Of a stretch of 48,092 nt of DNA, positions 7,635 to 16,601 are shown one piece after another. A model generated the notes under the pieces. The model was given only the letters and a program-made list of their open reading frames with translations, was not told where the DNA came from and made no database searches. Source of the DNA: Sphingopyxis sp. HIX. Lineage in GTDB: Bacteria; Pseudomonadota; Alphaproteobacteria; Sphingomonadales; Sphingomonadaceae. The position numbers and the translations under genes are program-made. Location: the NCBI RefSeq assembly GCF_001468285.1, contig NZ_LNSB01000041.1, positions 1 to 48,092 of the forward strand. Reading direction: 5' to 3'. Within the stretch, counting starts at the first letter, position 1. Each line of letters opens with the position of its first letter.

Positions 7635-8860
7635 AACCGCACGGCCCGATCCCGCCCGGCTTCGCCGCCGACACCGACGGCATGCTGCTGATCGGCGGCC
7701 GCCGCGCCGACGAGCTCGCCGAGGAAGCCGGAGACACCCCGCTCTTCGTCTATGACTCGCAGCTGCTCACCGCGCGCGTGGCGCAGTGGCGCGCCGCGAT
7801 GCCCGCCGAGGTCCAGCTCCACTATGCGATGAAGGCCAACCCCTATGGCCCGCTGCTCGGCCATATGGCGGCGATGGTCGACGGGCTCGACGTCGCCTCG
7901 GGCGGCGAGCTGCAGGCCGCGCGGTCGAGTGGCATGGCCGCGGGGCACATCAGCTTCGCGGGGCCGGGCAAGCGCGACCGCGAGCTCGAGGCGGCGATCA
8001 AGGCGGGCGCGACGCTCAATCTCGAATCGGCGGGCGAGGGCGAACGCGCGCTCGCGATCGGGGCGCGGCTTGGGGTCACCCCGCGGCTCGCGGTGCGCGT
8101 CAATCCCGACTTCGATTTGAAGGGTTCGGGCATGAAGATGGGCGGCGGCGCCAAGCCCTTCGGGGTCGACGCCGCCGAAGTGTCCGCGCTCGTCCGCCGC
8201 CTGATCGACGCCGGCGCCGACTGGCAGGGCTTTCATATTTTCGCGGGATCGCAGGCCCTTGACGCCGCGGCCATCGCCGACACCCAGGCGCAGACCGTCG
8301 CGCTTGCGGCGCGGCTCGCCAACGCGGCGGGGGCGGTGCCGCCGCTCGTCAATCTCGGCGGCGGCATGGGCGTGCCCTATTTCCCCGGCGACGCCGCGGT
8401 CGATGCCAAGGCGGTCGGCGACGCGCTCGCGACGACGCTGAGCGCGCGCGACCCGATGCTCGGTGCCAGCCGCTTCGCGATGGAGCTCGGCCGCTGGCTC
8501 GTCGCCGAGGCGGGGGTGTATCTGACGCGCATCGTCGACCGGAAGACCAGCCATGGCGAGACCTTCCTCGTCACCGACGGCGGCCTCCACCACCAGCTCG
8601 CCGCGAGCGGCAATTTCGGCACGGTGATCCGCCGCAACTATCCGATCGCGCTCGCGACCCGCTTCGGCGCCGACCCGGTCGAGACGGTGTCGGTCGTCGG
8701 CTGCCTCTGCACCCCGCTCGACCGGCTGGGCGACCAGGTCGCGCTCCCGCGCGGCGACGTCGGCGACCTCGTCGCGATCTTCCAGGCGGGTGCCTATGGC
8801 GCCACCGCCAGCCCCGCCTCCTTCCTCGGCCAGGGTCCGGCGCGCGAAATGCTGGTCTGA
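7631..8860 (+). CDS. PLP-dependent decarboxylase, exosortase A system-associated
   Basis: A 409-residue fold-type III (alanine racemase / DAP-ornithine decarboxylase) enzyme. PLP lysine K68 lies in HYAMKANPYG, there is a glycine-rich phosphate clamp NLGGGMGVPY, and the catalytic cysteine-like region is VVGCLCTPLDRLGDQ. It belongs to the dCO2ase_PEP1 group found beside exosortase A. The start overlaps the ligase stop, so expression is coupled. The closest functional analogy I know is BtrK, which decarboxylates a glutamyl group held on an ACP in butirosin synthesis. A similar role with the local ACP is proposed, not shown. A 170-bp gap follows before the export operon. Confidence 0.92.
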   Translation: MKPHGPIPPGFAADTDGMLLIGGRRADELAEEAGDTPLFVYDSQLLTARVAQWRAAMPAEVQLHYAMKANPYGPLLGHMAAMVDGLDVASGGELQAARSSGMAAGHISFAGPGKRDRELEAAIKAGATLNLESAGEGERALAIGARLGVTPRLAVRVNPDFDLKGSGMKMGGGAKPFGVDAAEVSALVRRLIDAGADWQGFHIFAGSQALDAAAIADTQAQTVALAARLANAAGAVPPLVNLGGGMGVPYFPGDAAVDAKAVGDALATTLSARDPMLGASRFAMELGRWLVAEAGVYLTRIVDRKTSHGETFLVTDGGLHHQLAASGNFGTVIRRNYPIALATRFGADPVETVSVVGCLCTPLDRLGDQVALPRGDVGDLVAIFQAGAYGATASPASFLGQGPAREMLV

Positions 8861-9030
8861 CACCGGCGATTCTGTCCCACTCCGGAACAACTCGCGACGA
8901 GCGCGGTGTAAACCTAGCCGACTACTAACGGTATATTCACCCTTTTCCGCCATCGCTGACCCTGACGCATTGGCTTTCGTTCCGGGCATTTAGCCCGCGG
9001 CGACGCCCCTGCCGCAGGAAAGGTGATGAG

Positions 9031-9690
9031 ATGAAGACGTCGTTCCCCGCCCTTCGCGCCGCGCGCGTGGCCCTGATTTCGGGCATCGCCGCGACCGCGC
9101 TCACCGGCTGCATGGGGGGCGGCGGTGCCGCGCCGCAGCTGCCGAGCGCCAATTTCGTCGCGTCGCAGGAAGGGCCGGGCGAGGAATATATCATCGGCCC
9201 GCTCGACGAGCTCCAGATCTTCGTGTGGCGCAACCCCGAACTCGGCGGCAAGGTCCAGGTGCGCCCCGACGGCCGCATCACCACCCCGCTGATCACCGAC
9301 ATGCCCGCGGTCGGCAAGACCCCGACGATGCTGCAGCAGGACCTGAAGCTCCAGCTCAGCCAGTATATCACCGACCCGATCGTCAGCGTGATCGTCACCA
9401 GCTTCAACAGCACCTTCTCGCAGCAGGTGCGCGTCGTCGGCGCGACCGAAAAGCCCGCGTCGATCCCGTTCCGCGCCAACATGACCGTGCTCGACGCGAT
9501 GATCGCGGTCGGCGGCCTCGGCGAATATGCCGCGGGCAACAAGGCGCGCCTCGTCCGCCACGACAAGGGCACGGGGCGGCAGCAGGAATATGCGCTGCGC
9601 CTCAACGACCTGATCAAGCGCGGCGACATCAAGGCGAACGTCAAGCTGCAGCCCGGCGACGTGATCATCATCCCCGAAAGCATGTTCTGA
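9031..9690 (+). CDS. XrtA system polysaccharide export outer-membrane lipoprotein
   Basis: A 219-residue Wza-like protein. It has a lipoprotein signal with lipobox LTGC (Cys27), a poly_export domain (EEYIIGPLDELQIFVWRNPEL) and a SLBB-like segment (VRVVGATEKPASIPFRANM). It should form the outer-membrane exit for the polysaccharide. It is the first gene of the export operon, preceded by a 170-bp gap that must contain its promoter. A good ribosome site (AGGAAAGGTG) lies just upstream. The chain-length determinant starts 49 bp downstream. Confidence 0.93.
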   Translation: MKTSFPALRAARVALISGIAATALTGCMGGGGAAPQLPSANFVASQEGPGEEYIIGPLDELQIFVWRNPELGGKVQVRPDGRITTPLITDMPAVGKTPTMLQQDLKLQLSQYITDPIVSVIVTSFNSTFSQQVRVVGATEKPASIPFRANMTVLDAMIAVGGLGEYAAGNKARLVRHDKGTGRQQEYALRLNDLIKRGDIKANVKLQPGDVIIIPESMF

Positions 9691-9739
9691 CGCCGACTGC
9701 GACGCTGCTCCCCAGATTGCCAAGGACTGACACGAGACA

Positions 9740-11287
9740 ATGAACGGCCTTTACGACGAATTCCGGGTGGCGCTGCACAGCGTCTGGACGCGCCGCTGGC
9801 TGGTCCTCGCCGTGGCCTGGGGCATCTGCGTCCTCGGCTGGCTGGTGATCGCCTCGATCCCCAACCGCTATGATTCGCGCGCGCGCCTGCTCGTCGACAT
9901 CAACGAGATCATCCCCGCCGATGCGCAGTCGGGCCCCTATGCCGACCGCGCGCGCATCGACCAGATTCGCGAAACGCTGACCAGCGCGCGCAACCTGGAG
10001 AAGGTCGCGATCACCACCGGCATGATCCCCGCGGGCGCGGGCGAGCGCGAAAAGGCCGGCGCGGTCGCCGCGCTGCAGAAGAACATCAAGGTCGTCCCCC
10101 AGCAGGACAATATCTTCGAGATCACGTCGAGCATCGGCGTCGGCAGCCTGTCGGACGCCGACAATGCCAAGCTGGCGTCGGGCGTCCTCGACAGCCTGAT
10201 CACCGTCTTCCGCGACGAGCAGCTCCGCGGCGGGCGGATGACCGCGCGCGAGGGCCTCAAATTCCTCGACGCCCAGCTCGCCGACCGCGAAAAGGCGCTA
10301 GGCGAGGTCGAGGCGCGCCGCGCCGCCTTCGAGGCGAAGAATATCGGCCTCATCTCCAGCGGCACCGGTTCGCCCGGCCAGCGCATCGACCAGGCGCGCG
10401 CCGAACTCGGCCAGATCGAGACCCAGCTCGCCGCGGCGCAGGGCGCGCTCGCGGCGGCGAACGGCCAGATGGCGCAGACCCCCGCGACGATCAACGTCCC
10501 CGGCCTCAATTCGACCGGCGGCGGCGTCGCGCGCCAGCAGCTCGCGGGCGCGCAGGCCGAACTCTCGTCGATGCGCGCGCGCGGCCTGACCGACGCGCAC
10601 CCCGATGTGGTGGCCTTGAAGAGCCAGATCGCGTCGCTCAAGGCCATGGCCGACCGCGAGGGCACCGGCGGCGGGGGCGGCGGCAACGCCCAGAACCCCG
10701 CCTATGCGACGCTCCAGGCGATGCGCGCCGAGCGCCAGGCGACCGTCAGCGCGTTGAGCGCGCGCAAGGCGCAGCTCACCAGCGACATCGCGCAGATCAC
10801 CACCGCGCAGATCCAGAACCCCGGCGTCGCGTCCGAATATGAGCGCATCAACGGCGAATATACCGCGCTCAAGGCGCAATATGACCGGCTGATGGCGCAG
10901 CGCGAGCAGGTCCGCCTGCGCGGCGAGGTGCAGACCGAGACCGACTCGATCAAGATCGACCTGATCGATCCGCCGACGAAGCCGACCGCGCCCTCGGCGC
11001 CCAACCGTCCGCTGTTCCTGACGCTCGTCCTCTTCGCGGGCATCGGCGGCGGTATCGGCGTCGCCTTCGGCCTCGGCCAGGTGCGCACCAGCTACGCCAC
11101 CGCGGCGAAGCTCGAACGCGCCAGCGGCCTCCCCGTGATCGGCTCGATCACCGAGGTCGTGACGCCCGAGCGCCACGTCGAACGCAAGAAGAAGCTCGTC
11201 TGGCTCGCGGGGGGCAGCGGCGCGCTGGTGGCGCTGTTCCTGCTGCTGCTCGTCGCCGAATTCGTCCAGCGCGGCATGGTCGCCTGA
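9740..11287 (+). CDS. XrtA system polysaccharide chain-length determinant (Wzz-type)
   Basis: A 515-residue inner-membrane co-polymerase. A transmembrane helix at about residues 18-38 is followed by a periplasmic domain with long Ala/Gln/Glu coiled-coil stretches (about 170-390). A second helix lies at about 423-447, preceded by the Wzz proline motif (DPPTKPTAPSAPNRP), and a third hydrophobic helix at about 486-508. It lacks a kinase domain; the kinase is the next gene, 14 bp on. The usual role is to set polymer length and to connect the kinase with the export lipoprotein. Confidence 0.92.
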   Translation: MNGLYDEFRVALHSVWTRRWLVLAVAWGICVLGWLVIASIPNRYDSRARLLVDINEIIPADAQSGPYADRARIDQIRETLTSARNLEKVAITTGMIPAGAGEREKAGAVAALQKNIKVVPQQDNIFEITSSIGVGSLSDADNAKLASGVLDSLITVFRDEQLRGGRMTAREGLKFLDAQLADREKALGEVEARRAAFEAKNIGLISSGTGSPGQRIDQARAELGQIETQLAAAQGALAAANGQMAQTPATINVPGLNSTGGGVARQQLAGAQAELSSMRARGLTDAHPDVVALKSQIASLKAMADREGTGGGGGGNAQNPAYATLQAMRAERQATVSALSARKAQLTSDIAQITTAQIQNPGVASEYERINGEYTALKAQYDRLMAQREQVRLRGEVQTETDSIKIDLIDPPTKPTAPSAPNRPLFLTLVLFAGIGGGIGVAFGLGQVRTSYATAAKLERASGLPVIGSITEVVTPERHVERKKKLVWLAGGSGALVALFLLLLVAEFVQRGMVA

Positions 11288-11301
11288 GGGGTAGAAGAGA
11301 G

Positions 11302-12333
11302 ATGAACGAACACCGCCCCGTCAAGCGCACGCCCTCGCTGCTCGAACGCGCGGCCGACATGTTCGGCACCGATCCCGCGGCCGGCGCGCCGACGATCGAC
11401 CTGTCGAGCCTGCCGCCCGAGCCCGAGAAAAAGGCCAAGGCGAAGAAGGCGCAGCCCGAGCCCGCCGCCGAAGCGCCCGAAACGCCGAAGGCCGAAATCC
11501 TCGATCCCGTGGTCGAGCCCGCGCCCGTCGTCGAACCCGCGCCGAAAATCTCGCCGCGCAAGGACATCGCCAAGGCCGCACCGGCGATCGTGCCGACGCG
11601 CCAGGGGACGATCGACCGCGACAAGCTGGCGGCGCGCGGCATGGTCGTGCCCGGCGCCGCGGTCAGCGGGATCAGCGAAGAATATCGCATCGTGAAGCGC
11701 GAAATCATCCGCAACTTCACCGGCGGTCCCGGCCGCCCCGTGCTGCCGCGCGGCCACCGCGTGCTGATCGGATCGGCGAACCCGGGCGAAGGCAAGACCT
11801 TCTCGGCGGTCAATCTCGCGCTCAGCCTCGCGGTCGAAACCGACCACGACGTGCTGCTGATCGACGCCGACATCGCCAAGCCGAGCGTGCTCGAAGCCTT
11901 GGGCCTCGAAAACGGCCCGGGCCTGATGGACGCGCTCGCCGACCCGCATCTGCCGCTCGGCGACTGCTTGATCCAGACCGACATCGCGGGGCTCAAGGTG
12001 ATGCCCGCGGGCACCCAGCATATGCACGACACCGAATTGCTCGCCTCGGCGCGCACCGAGGCGTTGCTCGCGCAGCTCGAGGCGGGCGCGCCGGGCCGCA
12101 TCATCATCCTCGATTCGCCGCCGGTGCTGGCCGCTTCACCGGCTGCGGTGCTCGCGGGGCATGTCGGCCAGCTGATCATGGTCGTGCGCGCCGACGAGAC
12201 ATTGGAATCCTCGCTGCGCGACGCGATCGGCCTGATGGGCGCCTGCCCGCACATTCAACTCTTGCTGAATGGCGTCAAATATTCGCCCGGCGGCCGCCGC
12301 TTCGGCACCTATTACGGACAAGGAGGCGCCTGA
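11302..12333 (+). CDS. XrtA-associated tyrosine autokinase (BY-kinase)
   Basis: A 343-residue cytoplasmic protein. A charged Pro/Ala/Lys/Glu-rich linker (about 30-95) precedes the kinase domain. Walker A GSANPGEGKT is at about 157-166, Walker A' LLIDADIAKPS at about 186-196 and Walker B IIILDSPP at about 267-274. The C-terminus carries a short tyrosine pair (FGTYYGQ) instead of the long Tyr cluster of Wzc. The kinase is expected to work with the Wzz-type protein upstream and to regulate polymerisation through phosphorylation cycles. It lies 2 bp from the outer-membrane protein gene. Confidence 0.93.
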   Translation: MNEHRPVKRTPSLLERAADMFGTDPAAGAPTIDLSSLPPEPEKKAKAKKAQPEPAAEAPETPKAEILDPVVEPAPVVEPAPKISPRKDIAKAAPAIVPTRQGTIDRDKLAARGMVVPGAAVSGISEEYRIVKREIIRNFTGGPGRPVLPRGHRVLIGSANPGEGKTFSAVNLALSLAVETDHDVLLIDADIAKPSVLEALGLENGPGLMDALADPHLPLGDCLIQTDIAGLKVMPAGTQHMHDTELLASARTEALLAQLEAGAPGRIIILDSPPVLAASPAAVLAGHVGQLIMVVRADETLESSLRDAIGLMGACPHIQLLLNGVKYSPGGRRFGTYYGQGGA

Positions 12334-12335
12334 CC

Positions 12336-14066
12336 ATGCGCACCACTCTCCCCCACGCCCGCCGTGGCGTCATGACGCTCGCGGCGCTGCTGCTCGCGGG
12401 CACATCGACCGCCGCGCACGCGCAATTCTCCGGCCCCGAAAGCGGCGGCGGATCGAGCGATAGCGCTTCGGCCCCCGCAGCCGAAAGCGGCAGCGACGCC
12501 AAGCGCGGCGAACGCGGCGGCAACCGCCGCAGCCAGCGCGTCGTCGACGTCAGTCCCTATCTCGAAGTCGGCCAGGTGCTCACGGCCGATCTCAACAACG
12601 GCGGCGACGTGCTCACCTATACGACGCTCGCCGCCGGGGTCGACGCGTCGATCGTCACGCGCCGCGCCGAAGTCGCCGCGACGCTCCGCTACGAATATCG
12701 CATCGGCGAATCGGGCGGGCTGGGCGATTCGCACACGATCAGCGGGCTTTTGCGTGGCCGCTACGAACTCGCGCGCGGCTTCAACGTCGAGGCGGGCGCG
12801 CTCGCGACGCGCACCCGCGCCGACGGCCAGGGCGGCGGCGGCGAGGATATCTTCATCGGCAATGGCGCGAACACCGCCAATGTCTATTCGATCTATGCGG
12901 GGCCGACCTTCGCGCGCCGGATCGGCGGGCTCGACGTCGGCGCCGGCTACCGCTTCGGCTACAACAAGGTCGAGGTCGAGGACGCGCCGGTCCTCGCCCC
13001 CGGCGCGGTCAGCCAGGATATTTTCGACAGCTCGACCAACCATGTCGCCTGGGCCAGCGTCGGGCAGAAGCCCGGCGACCTGCCCTTCGGCTGGCAGGTT
13101 TCGGGCGGCTACGAGCGCGAGGATGCGAGCCAGCTCGACCAGCGCTTCGAGGGCAAATATGCCCGCGCCGACGTGACCGTGCCGATCGGCCCGACCGTCG
13201 CGTTGCTCGGCGGCGTCGGTTACGAGGATATCGAGATCAGCGAGCGCAGCCCGGTGGTCGATGCCAACGGCGTGCCGATCCGCGACGCCAACGGCCGCTT
13301 CGTCACCGACCCCGCCAGCCCGCGCCAGCTGTCGTTCGACACCGACGGCCTCATCTGGGACGCGGGCGTGATGTGGCAGCCGAGCCGCCGCACCTCGCTC
13401 ACCGCGCGCGTCGGGCGGCGCTACGGCGACACCATCTATACCGGCAGCTTCTATTACCGCCCGGGCCATGCGACGCAGATCCAGATCGGCGTCTACGACG
13501 GCATCTCCAGCTTCGGGCGCGGGCTCTCGGCGGGCCTCGCCGGGCTGCCGACGCAGTTCGACCCGACGCGCAATCCGATCGACGGCGACGTCAACAGCTG
13601 CCAGTTCGGCGCTGAGGGCGGCGGCTGCCTCAACAATGCGCTGTCGAACGCGACGGGTGCGCAGTTCCGCAGCCGCGGCATCCAGGGCATCTTCACCAGC
13701 CGCGCCGGCCCGTGGAGCTATGGCATCGGCGCGGGCTACGACCGCCGCCGCCTGCTGGTGCCTGCGCTGTCGCAGATCGCCGAACTCAACGGCACGATCG
13801 ACGAGAATTATTATCTCTTCGCCTCGATCGGGCGCCAGCTCGGCCGCGACGCCGACCTGTCGCTTTCGGGCTTCTACAATTATTTCGACAATGGTGCGCC
13901 GAACGCCTCCGACGTCCAGTCGGCGGGCGCCTCTTTGGTCTATTCGCGGCGCTTCTGGCGCGGCCTGACGGGCAGCGCCGCGGCCAGCATCACGCATTTC
14001 GACCAGGACGGCTTCAACAGCCAGCTCATCGGCTCGGCGCTCGTCGGCCTGCGCTACAATTTCTGA
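12336..14066 (+). CDS. XrtA-associated outer-membrane beta-barrel protein
   Basis: A 576-residue protein with a signal peptide (about 1-30, AHAQF cleavage region), a Gly/Ser-rich low-complexity stretch (about 31-65) and a series of amphipathic beta strands ending in LRYNF, the terminal aromatic that BAM recognises. It matches the PEP-CTERM system-associated outer-membrane family (pepcterm_hypo_1) always found in these operons. It probably serves as an outer-membrane conduit or anchor for the polysaccharide or its modification. The exact role is unknown. Confidence 0.88.
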   Translation: MRTTLPHARRGVMTLAALLLAGTSTAAHAQFSGPESGGGSSDSASAPAAESGSDAKRGERGGNRRSQRVVDVSPYLEVGQVLTADLNNGGDVLTYTTLAAGVDASIVTRRAEVAATLRYEYRIGESGGLGDSHTISGLLRGRYELARGFNVEAGALATRTRADGQGGGGEDIFIGNGANTANVYSIYAGPTFARRIGGLDVGAGYRFGYNKVEVEDAPVLAPGAVSQDIFDSSTNHVAWASVGQKPGDLPFGWQVSGGYEREDASQLDQRFEGKYARADVTVPIGPTVALLGGVGYEDIEISERSPVVDANGVPIRDANGRFVTDPASPRQLSFDTDGLIWDAGVMWQPSRRTSLTARVGRRYGDTIYTGSFYYRPGHATQIQIGVYDGISSFGRGLSAGLAGLPTQFDPTRNPIDGDVNSCQFGAEGGGCLNNALSNATGAQFRSRGIQGIFTSRAGPWSYGIGAGYDRRRLLVPALSQIAELNGTIDENYYLFASIGRQLGRDADLSLSGFYNYFDNGAPNASDVQSAGASLVYSRRFWRGLTGSAAASITHFDQDGFNSQLIGSALVGLRYNF

Positions 14067-14085
14067 TCACGGGGAAGAGACGAAC

Positions 14086-15693
14086 ATGTACGATCAGTTC
14101 TACGGCTTTACGGGACGCCCGTTCCAGCTGACGCCCGATCCGGCTTTCTATTTCGAGAGCGGGACGCACCGCAAGGCGATGTCGTACCTCGGCTACGGCC
14201 TCGCGCAGGGCGAGGGTTTCATCGTCATCACCGGCGATGTCGGCGCGGGCAAGACGACGCTCGTCGGCCACCTCATGAACACGATCGATCCCAATCGCCT
14301 GACCGCGGTCAAGCTGGTCTCGACGCAGGTCGAGGGCGACGATCTGCTGCGTCTCGTCGCCGAACAATTCGGCCTCGCCTGGGAAGGCGAGAGCAAGGCC
14401 GAACTGTTGCGCTCGATGGAGCAGTATCTGCGCGAACAGGCGCGCGCCGGCCGCCGCACCCTGCTGATCGTCGACGAGGGGCAGAATCTCGCCATCTCGG
14501 CGCTCGAAGAGCTGCGCATGCTGTCGAACTTCCAGCTCGGCGGCCATTCGCTGCTGCAGATCTTCCTGCTCGGCCAGCCCGAATTCCGCCAGACGCTCTT
14601 CCATTCGCCGCAGCTCGAGCAATTGCGCCAGCGCGTGATCGCGACGCACCACCTCGACCCGATGGATCCCGAGGAGGTCGAGCCCTATATCCTCCACCGC
14701 CTCGGCAAGGTCGGCTGGACCGGCAACCCCAGCTTCAGCCCCGACGCCTTCGAGGAAATCTTCGACCATAGCGAGGGCGTGCCGCGCAAGCTGAACGTGC
14801 TGGTGAGCCGCCTGCTGCTCTTCGGCGCGGTCGAACAGCTCAATCGCATCACCGGCCACCATGTCCGCGCCGTCGTCGCCGAGGTCGAGGCCGATCGCGG
14901 CATCGACGCCGCGACGCTCGTGCCGCCGCCGGTCGCGCCCGCGCCCGTCGCGCCGCCCGCCCCGGTGGCCTCGCTCGCCCCGGTTGCGGTTGCTGTACCG
15001 GAGCCGGAACCCGAGCCCGAGCCGGTCGTCGAGGCCGCGCCCGAACCGGCGCCCGCGCCCTTCGCCGCGCCGGTCGAAGCCGAAGCGCCGCTCGAATGGC
15101 CCGCCCGATCCGTCGAACCCGTCGCCGCGCCGGAACCCGAGCCCTCACCGCTCGCGCCGCCGCCCTTCGCGGCGCCCGCCGCGTCGCTCGGCCTCGACCG
15201 CCTGTCGCGCCGCGCCGTGCCCGAAGAGGTCGAGGCGCTGCCGCCGTCGCACAACGCCAGCTTCGTCGAGGCGCGCAGCCTCGTCGCCGAGCAGCTCGGC
15301 CTCGCGCCCGCCGCGCCAGCCGCCGAACCCGCGCCCTTCGCCGCGCCCGCCCCGGCCTTCGAGCCGGTCGCCGAAGCGGCGGAAGAGGAAGCGCTCGAAC
15401 TCGGCGCCTTCGAAGCCGAAGCCGAAGTCGAACCCGTCCTCGAAGTCGAGGCCGTCGCCGAAGCCGAGCCGGCCGCCGACGCCGCGCCCGTGCCCGAAGC
15501 CGAGCCCGCCGCCGCGGTACCGATCGACGAAGCGCATCTCGTCGCGCTCCAGCGCCAGATCGCGGGGCTCGAGGCGCGGATCGCCGACCAGGACGCCGCG
15601 CTCCGCCGCGTGCTTGATTTGTTGATCGATTGGGTCGAGCGTGACCCCGCGGGGTCGCCCGATCCGGCGCTGTCGCAGGGCTGGGCGGCCTGA
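14086..15693 (+). CDS. XrtA-associated AAA ATPase (ExeA/GspA-like) with long Pro/Ala/Glu tail
   Basis: A 535-residue protein. The first ~275 residues are an ExeA-like AAA domain: MYDQFYGFTGRPFQLTPDP opening, Walker A GDVGAGKT at 50-57, Walker B LLIVDE at about 126-131, and the sensor region FLLGQPEFR. Family members I recall end near here or a little beyond. The next ~215 residues are a low-complexity Ala/Pro/Glu tail with repeated PAPFAAP and PEPEPEP units. The last ~45 form a heptad helix (EAHLVALQRQIAGLEARI) and an acidic end. The tail may bridge the ATPase to envelope components. No transmembrane helix is visible. Confidence 0.9.
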   Translation: MYDQFYGFTGRPFQLTPDPAFYFESGTHRKAMSYLGYGLAQGEGFIVITGDVGAGKTTLVGHLMNTIDPNRLTAVKLVSTQVEGDDLLRLVAEQFGLAWEGESKAELLRSMEQYLREQARAGRRTLLIVDEGQNLAISALEELRMLSNFQLGGHSLLQIFLLGQPEFRQTLFHSPQLEQLRQRVIATHHLDPMDPEEVEPYILHRLGKVGWTGNPSFSPDAFEEIFDHSEGVPRKLNVLVSRLLLFGAVEQLNRITGHHVRAVVAEVEADRGIDAATLVPPPVAPAPVAPPAPVASLAPVAVAVPEPEPEPEPVVEAAPEPAPAPFAAPVEAEAPLEWPARSVEPVAAPEPEPSPLAPPPFAAPAASLGLDRLSRRAVPEEVEALPPSHNASFVEARSLVAEQLGLAPAAPAAEPAPFAAPAPAFEPVAEAAEEEALELGAFEAEAEVEPVLEVEAVAEAEPAADAAPVPEAEPAAAVPIDEAHLVALQRQIAGLEARIADQDAALRRVLDLLIDWVERDPAGSPDPALSQGWAA

Positions 15694-15740
15694 CCCGGCC
15701 ACCCGGACCCCGCGCGCGGGATCGATGAAGGTGAGGAACG

Positions 15741-16601
15741 ATGCAGAACGGCCTGTCGGTCGACGTCGAGGACTGGTTCCAGGTCGGCGCCTTTGAGCGC
15801 ACGATCGACCGCGACGACTGGCCGGCGCTCGAATGCCGCGTCGAGGCGAACAGCGACGCGGTCCTGCAGATCTTCGCCGACGCCGGGGTCAAGGGCACCT
15901 TCTTCACGCTCGGCTGGGTCGCCGAACGTTACCCCGCGCTGATCAAGCGCATCGTCGACGCGGGCCACGAACTCGCGAGCCACGGTTACGACCACAAGCG
16001 CGTCTTCAATATGACCGCCGCCGAATTCGCCGCGGACCTCAAGAAGACGCAGGCGATCCTCGAAGACTTGGGCGGCGTCGCGGTGCGCGGCTATCGCGCG
16101 CCCAGCTTCTCGGTCGACACGCGCACCCCCTGGGCGCACGCCGTGCTCGCCGAACAGGGCTATGCCTATTCGTCGAGCGTCGCGCCCGTCGTCCACGACC
16201 ATTATGGCTGGCCGCAAAGCCCGCGCCACGCCTGGCGGCCCTTGCCCGACAGCGACCTCGTCGAATGGCCGGTGACCACCGCGCGCGTCGCCGGCCGCAC
16301 GCTCGCCGCCGGGGGCGGGGGCTTCATGCGGCTCCTGCCCTATGGCTTCACGCGCTGGGCGATCGCGCGCATGAACCTCGAGGGGCATCCGGCGATCCTC
16401 TATTTCCACCCGTGGGAAATCGATCCCGGCCAGCCGCGCGTCGCCGATGCGCCGCTCAAATCGAAGATCCGCCATTACAGCGGCCTCTCGGCGATGGCCG
16501 GCAAGCTCAGGAAATTGCTCGACGATTTCGAATGGACGCGCGCCGACGCCTTGCTCCCCGCGCAGCAGGATCGCGCTTTGCCGTGGCGCGCGGCGGCATG
16601 A
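15741..16601 (+). CDS. XrtA system polysaccharide deacetylase
   Basis: A 286-residue NodB-homology carbohydrate esterase 4 with the DUF3473 C-terminal extension. Catalytic/metal motifs: SVDVEDW (Asp8/Asp11), HELASHGYDH (His81, His85) and RAPSFSVD. A late LYFHPWEID matches the motif that supplies the final histidine. No signal peptide is visible, so it may act on lipid-linked intermediates in the cytoplasm, or be exported in another way. It is 47 bp after the ATPase gene. Its stop overlaps the FemAB start (ATGA). Confidence 0.93.
   Translation: MQNGLSVDVEDWFQVGAFERTIDRDDWPALECRVEANSDAVLQIFADAGVKGTFFTLGWVAERYPALIKRIVDAGHELASHGYDHKRVFNMTAAEFAADLKKTQAILEDLGGVAVRGYRAPSFSVDTRTPWAHAVLAEQGYAYSSSVAPVVHDHYGWPQSPRHAWRPLPDSDLVEWPVTTARVAGRTLAAGGGGFMRLLPYGFTRWAIARMNLEGHPAILYFHPWEIDPGQPRVADAPLKSKIRHYSGLSAMAGKLRKLLDDFEWTRADALLPAQQDRALPWRAAA

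Noticed and set aside
8861..9030. Sigma-54 promoter before the export operon
   Set aside because: Exosortase loci can be sigma-54 controlled, so I looked for GG-N10-GC with the TGGCAC/TTGC context. No convincing match is present. The gap probably holds a promoter of another kind.
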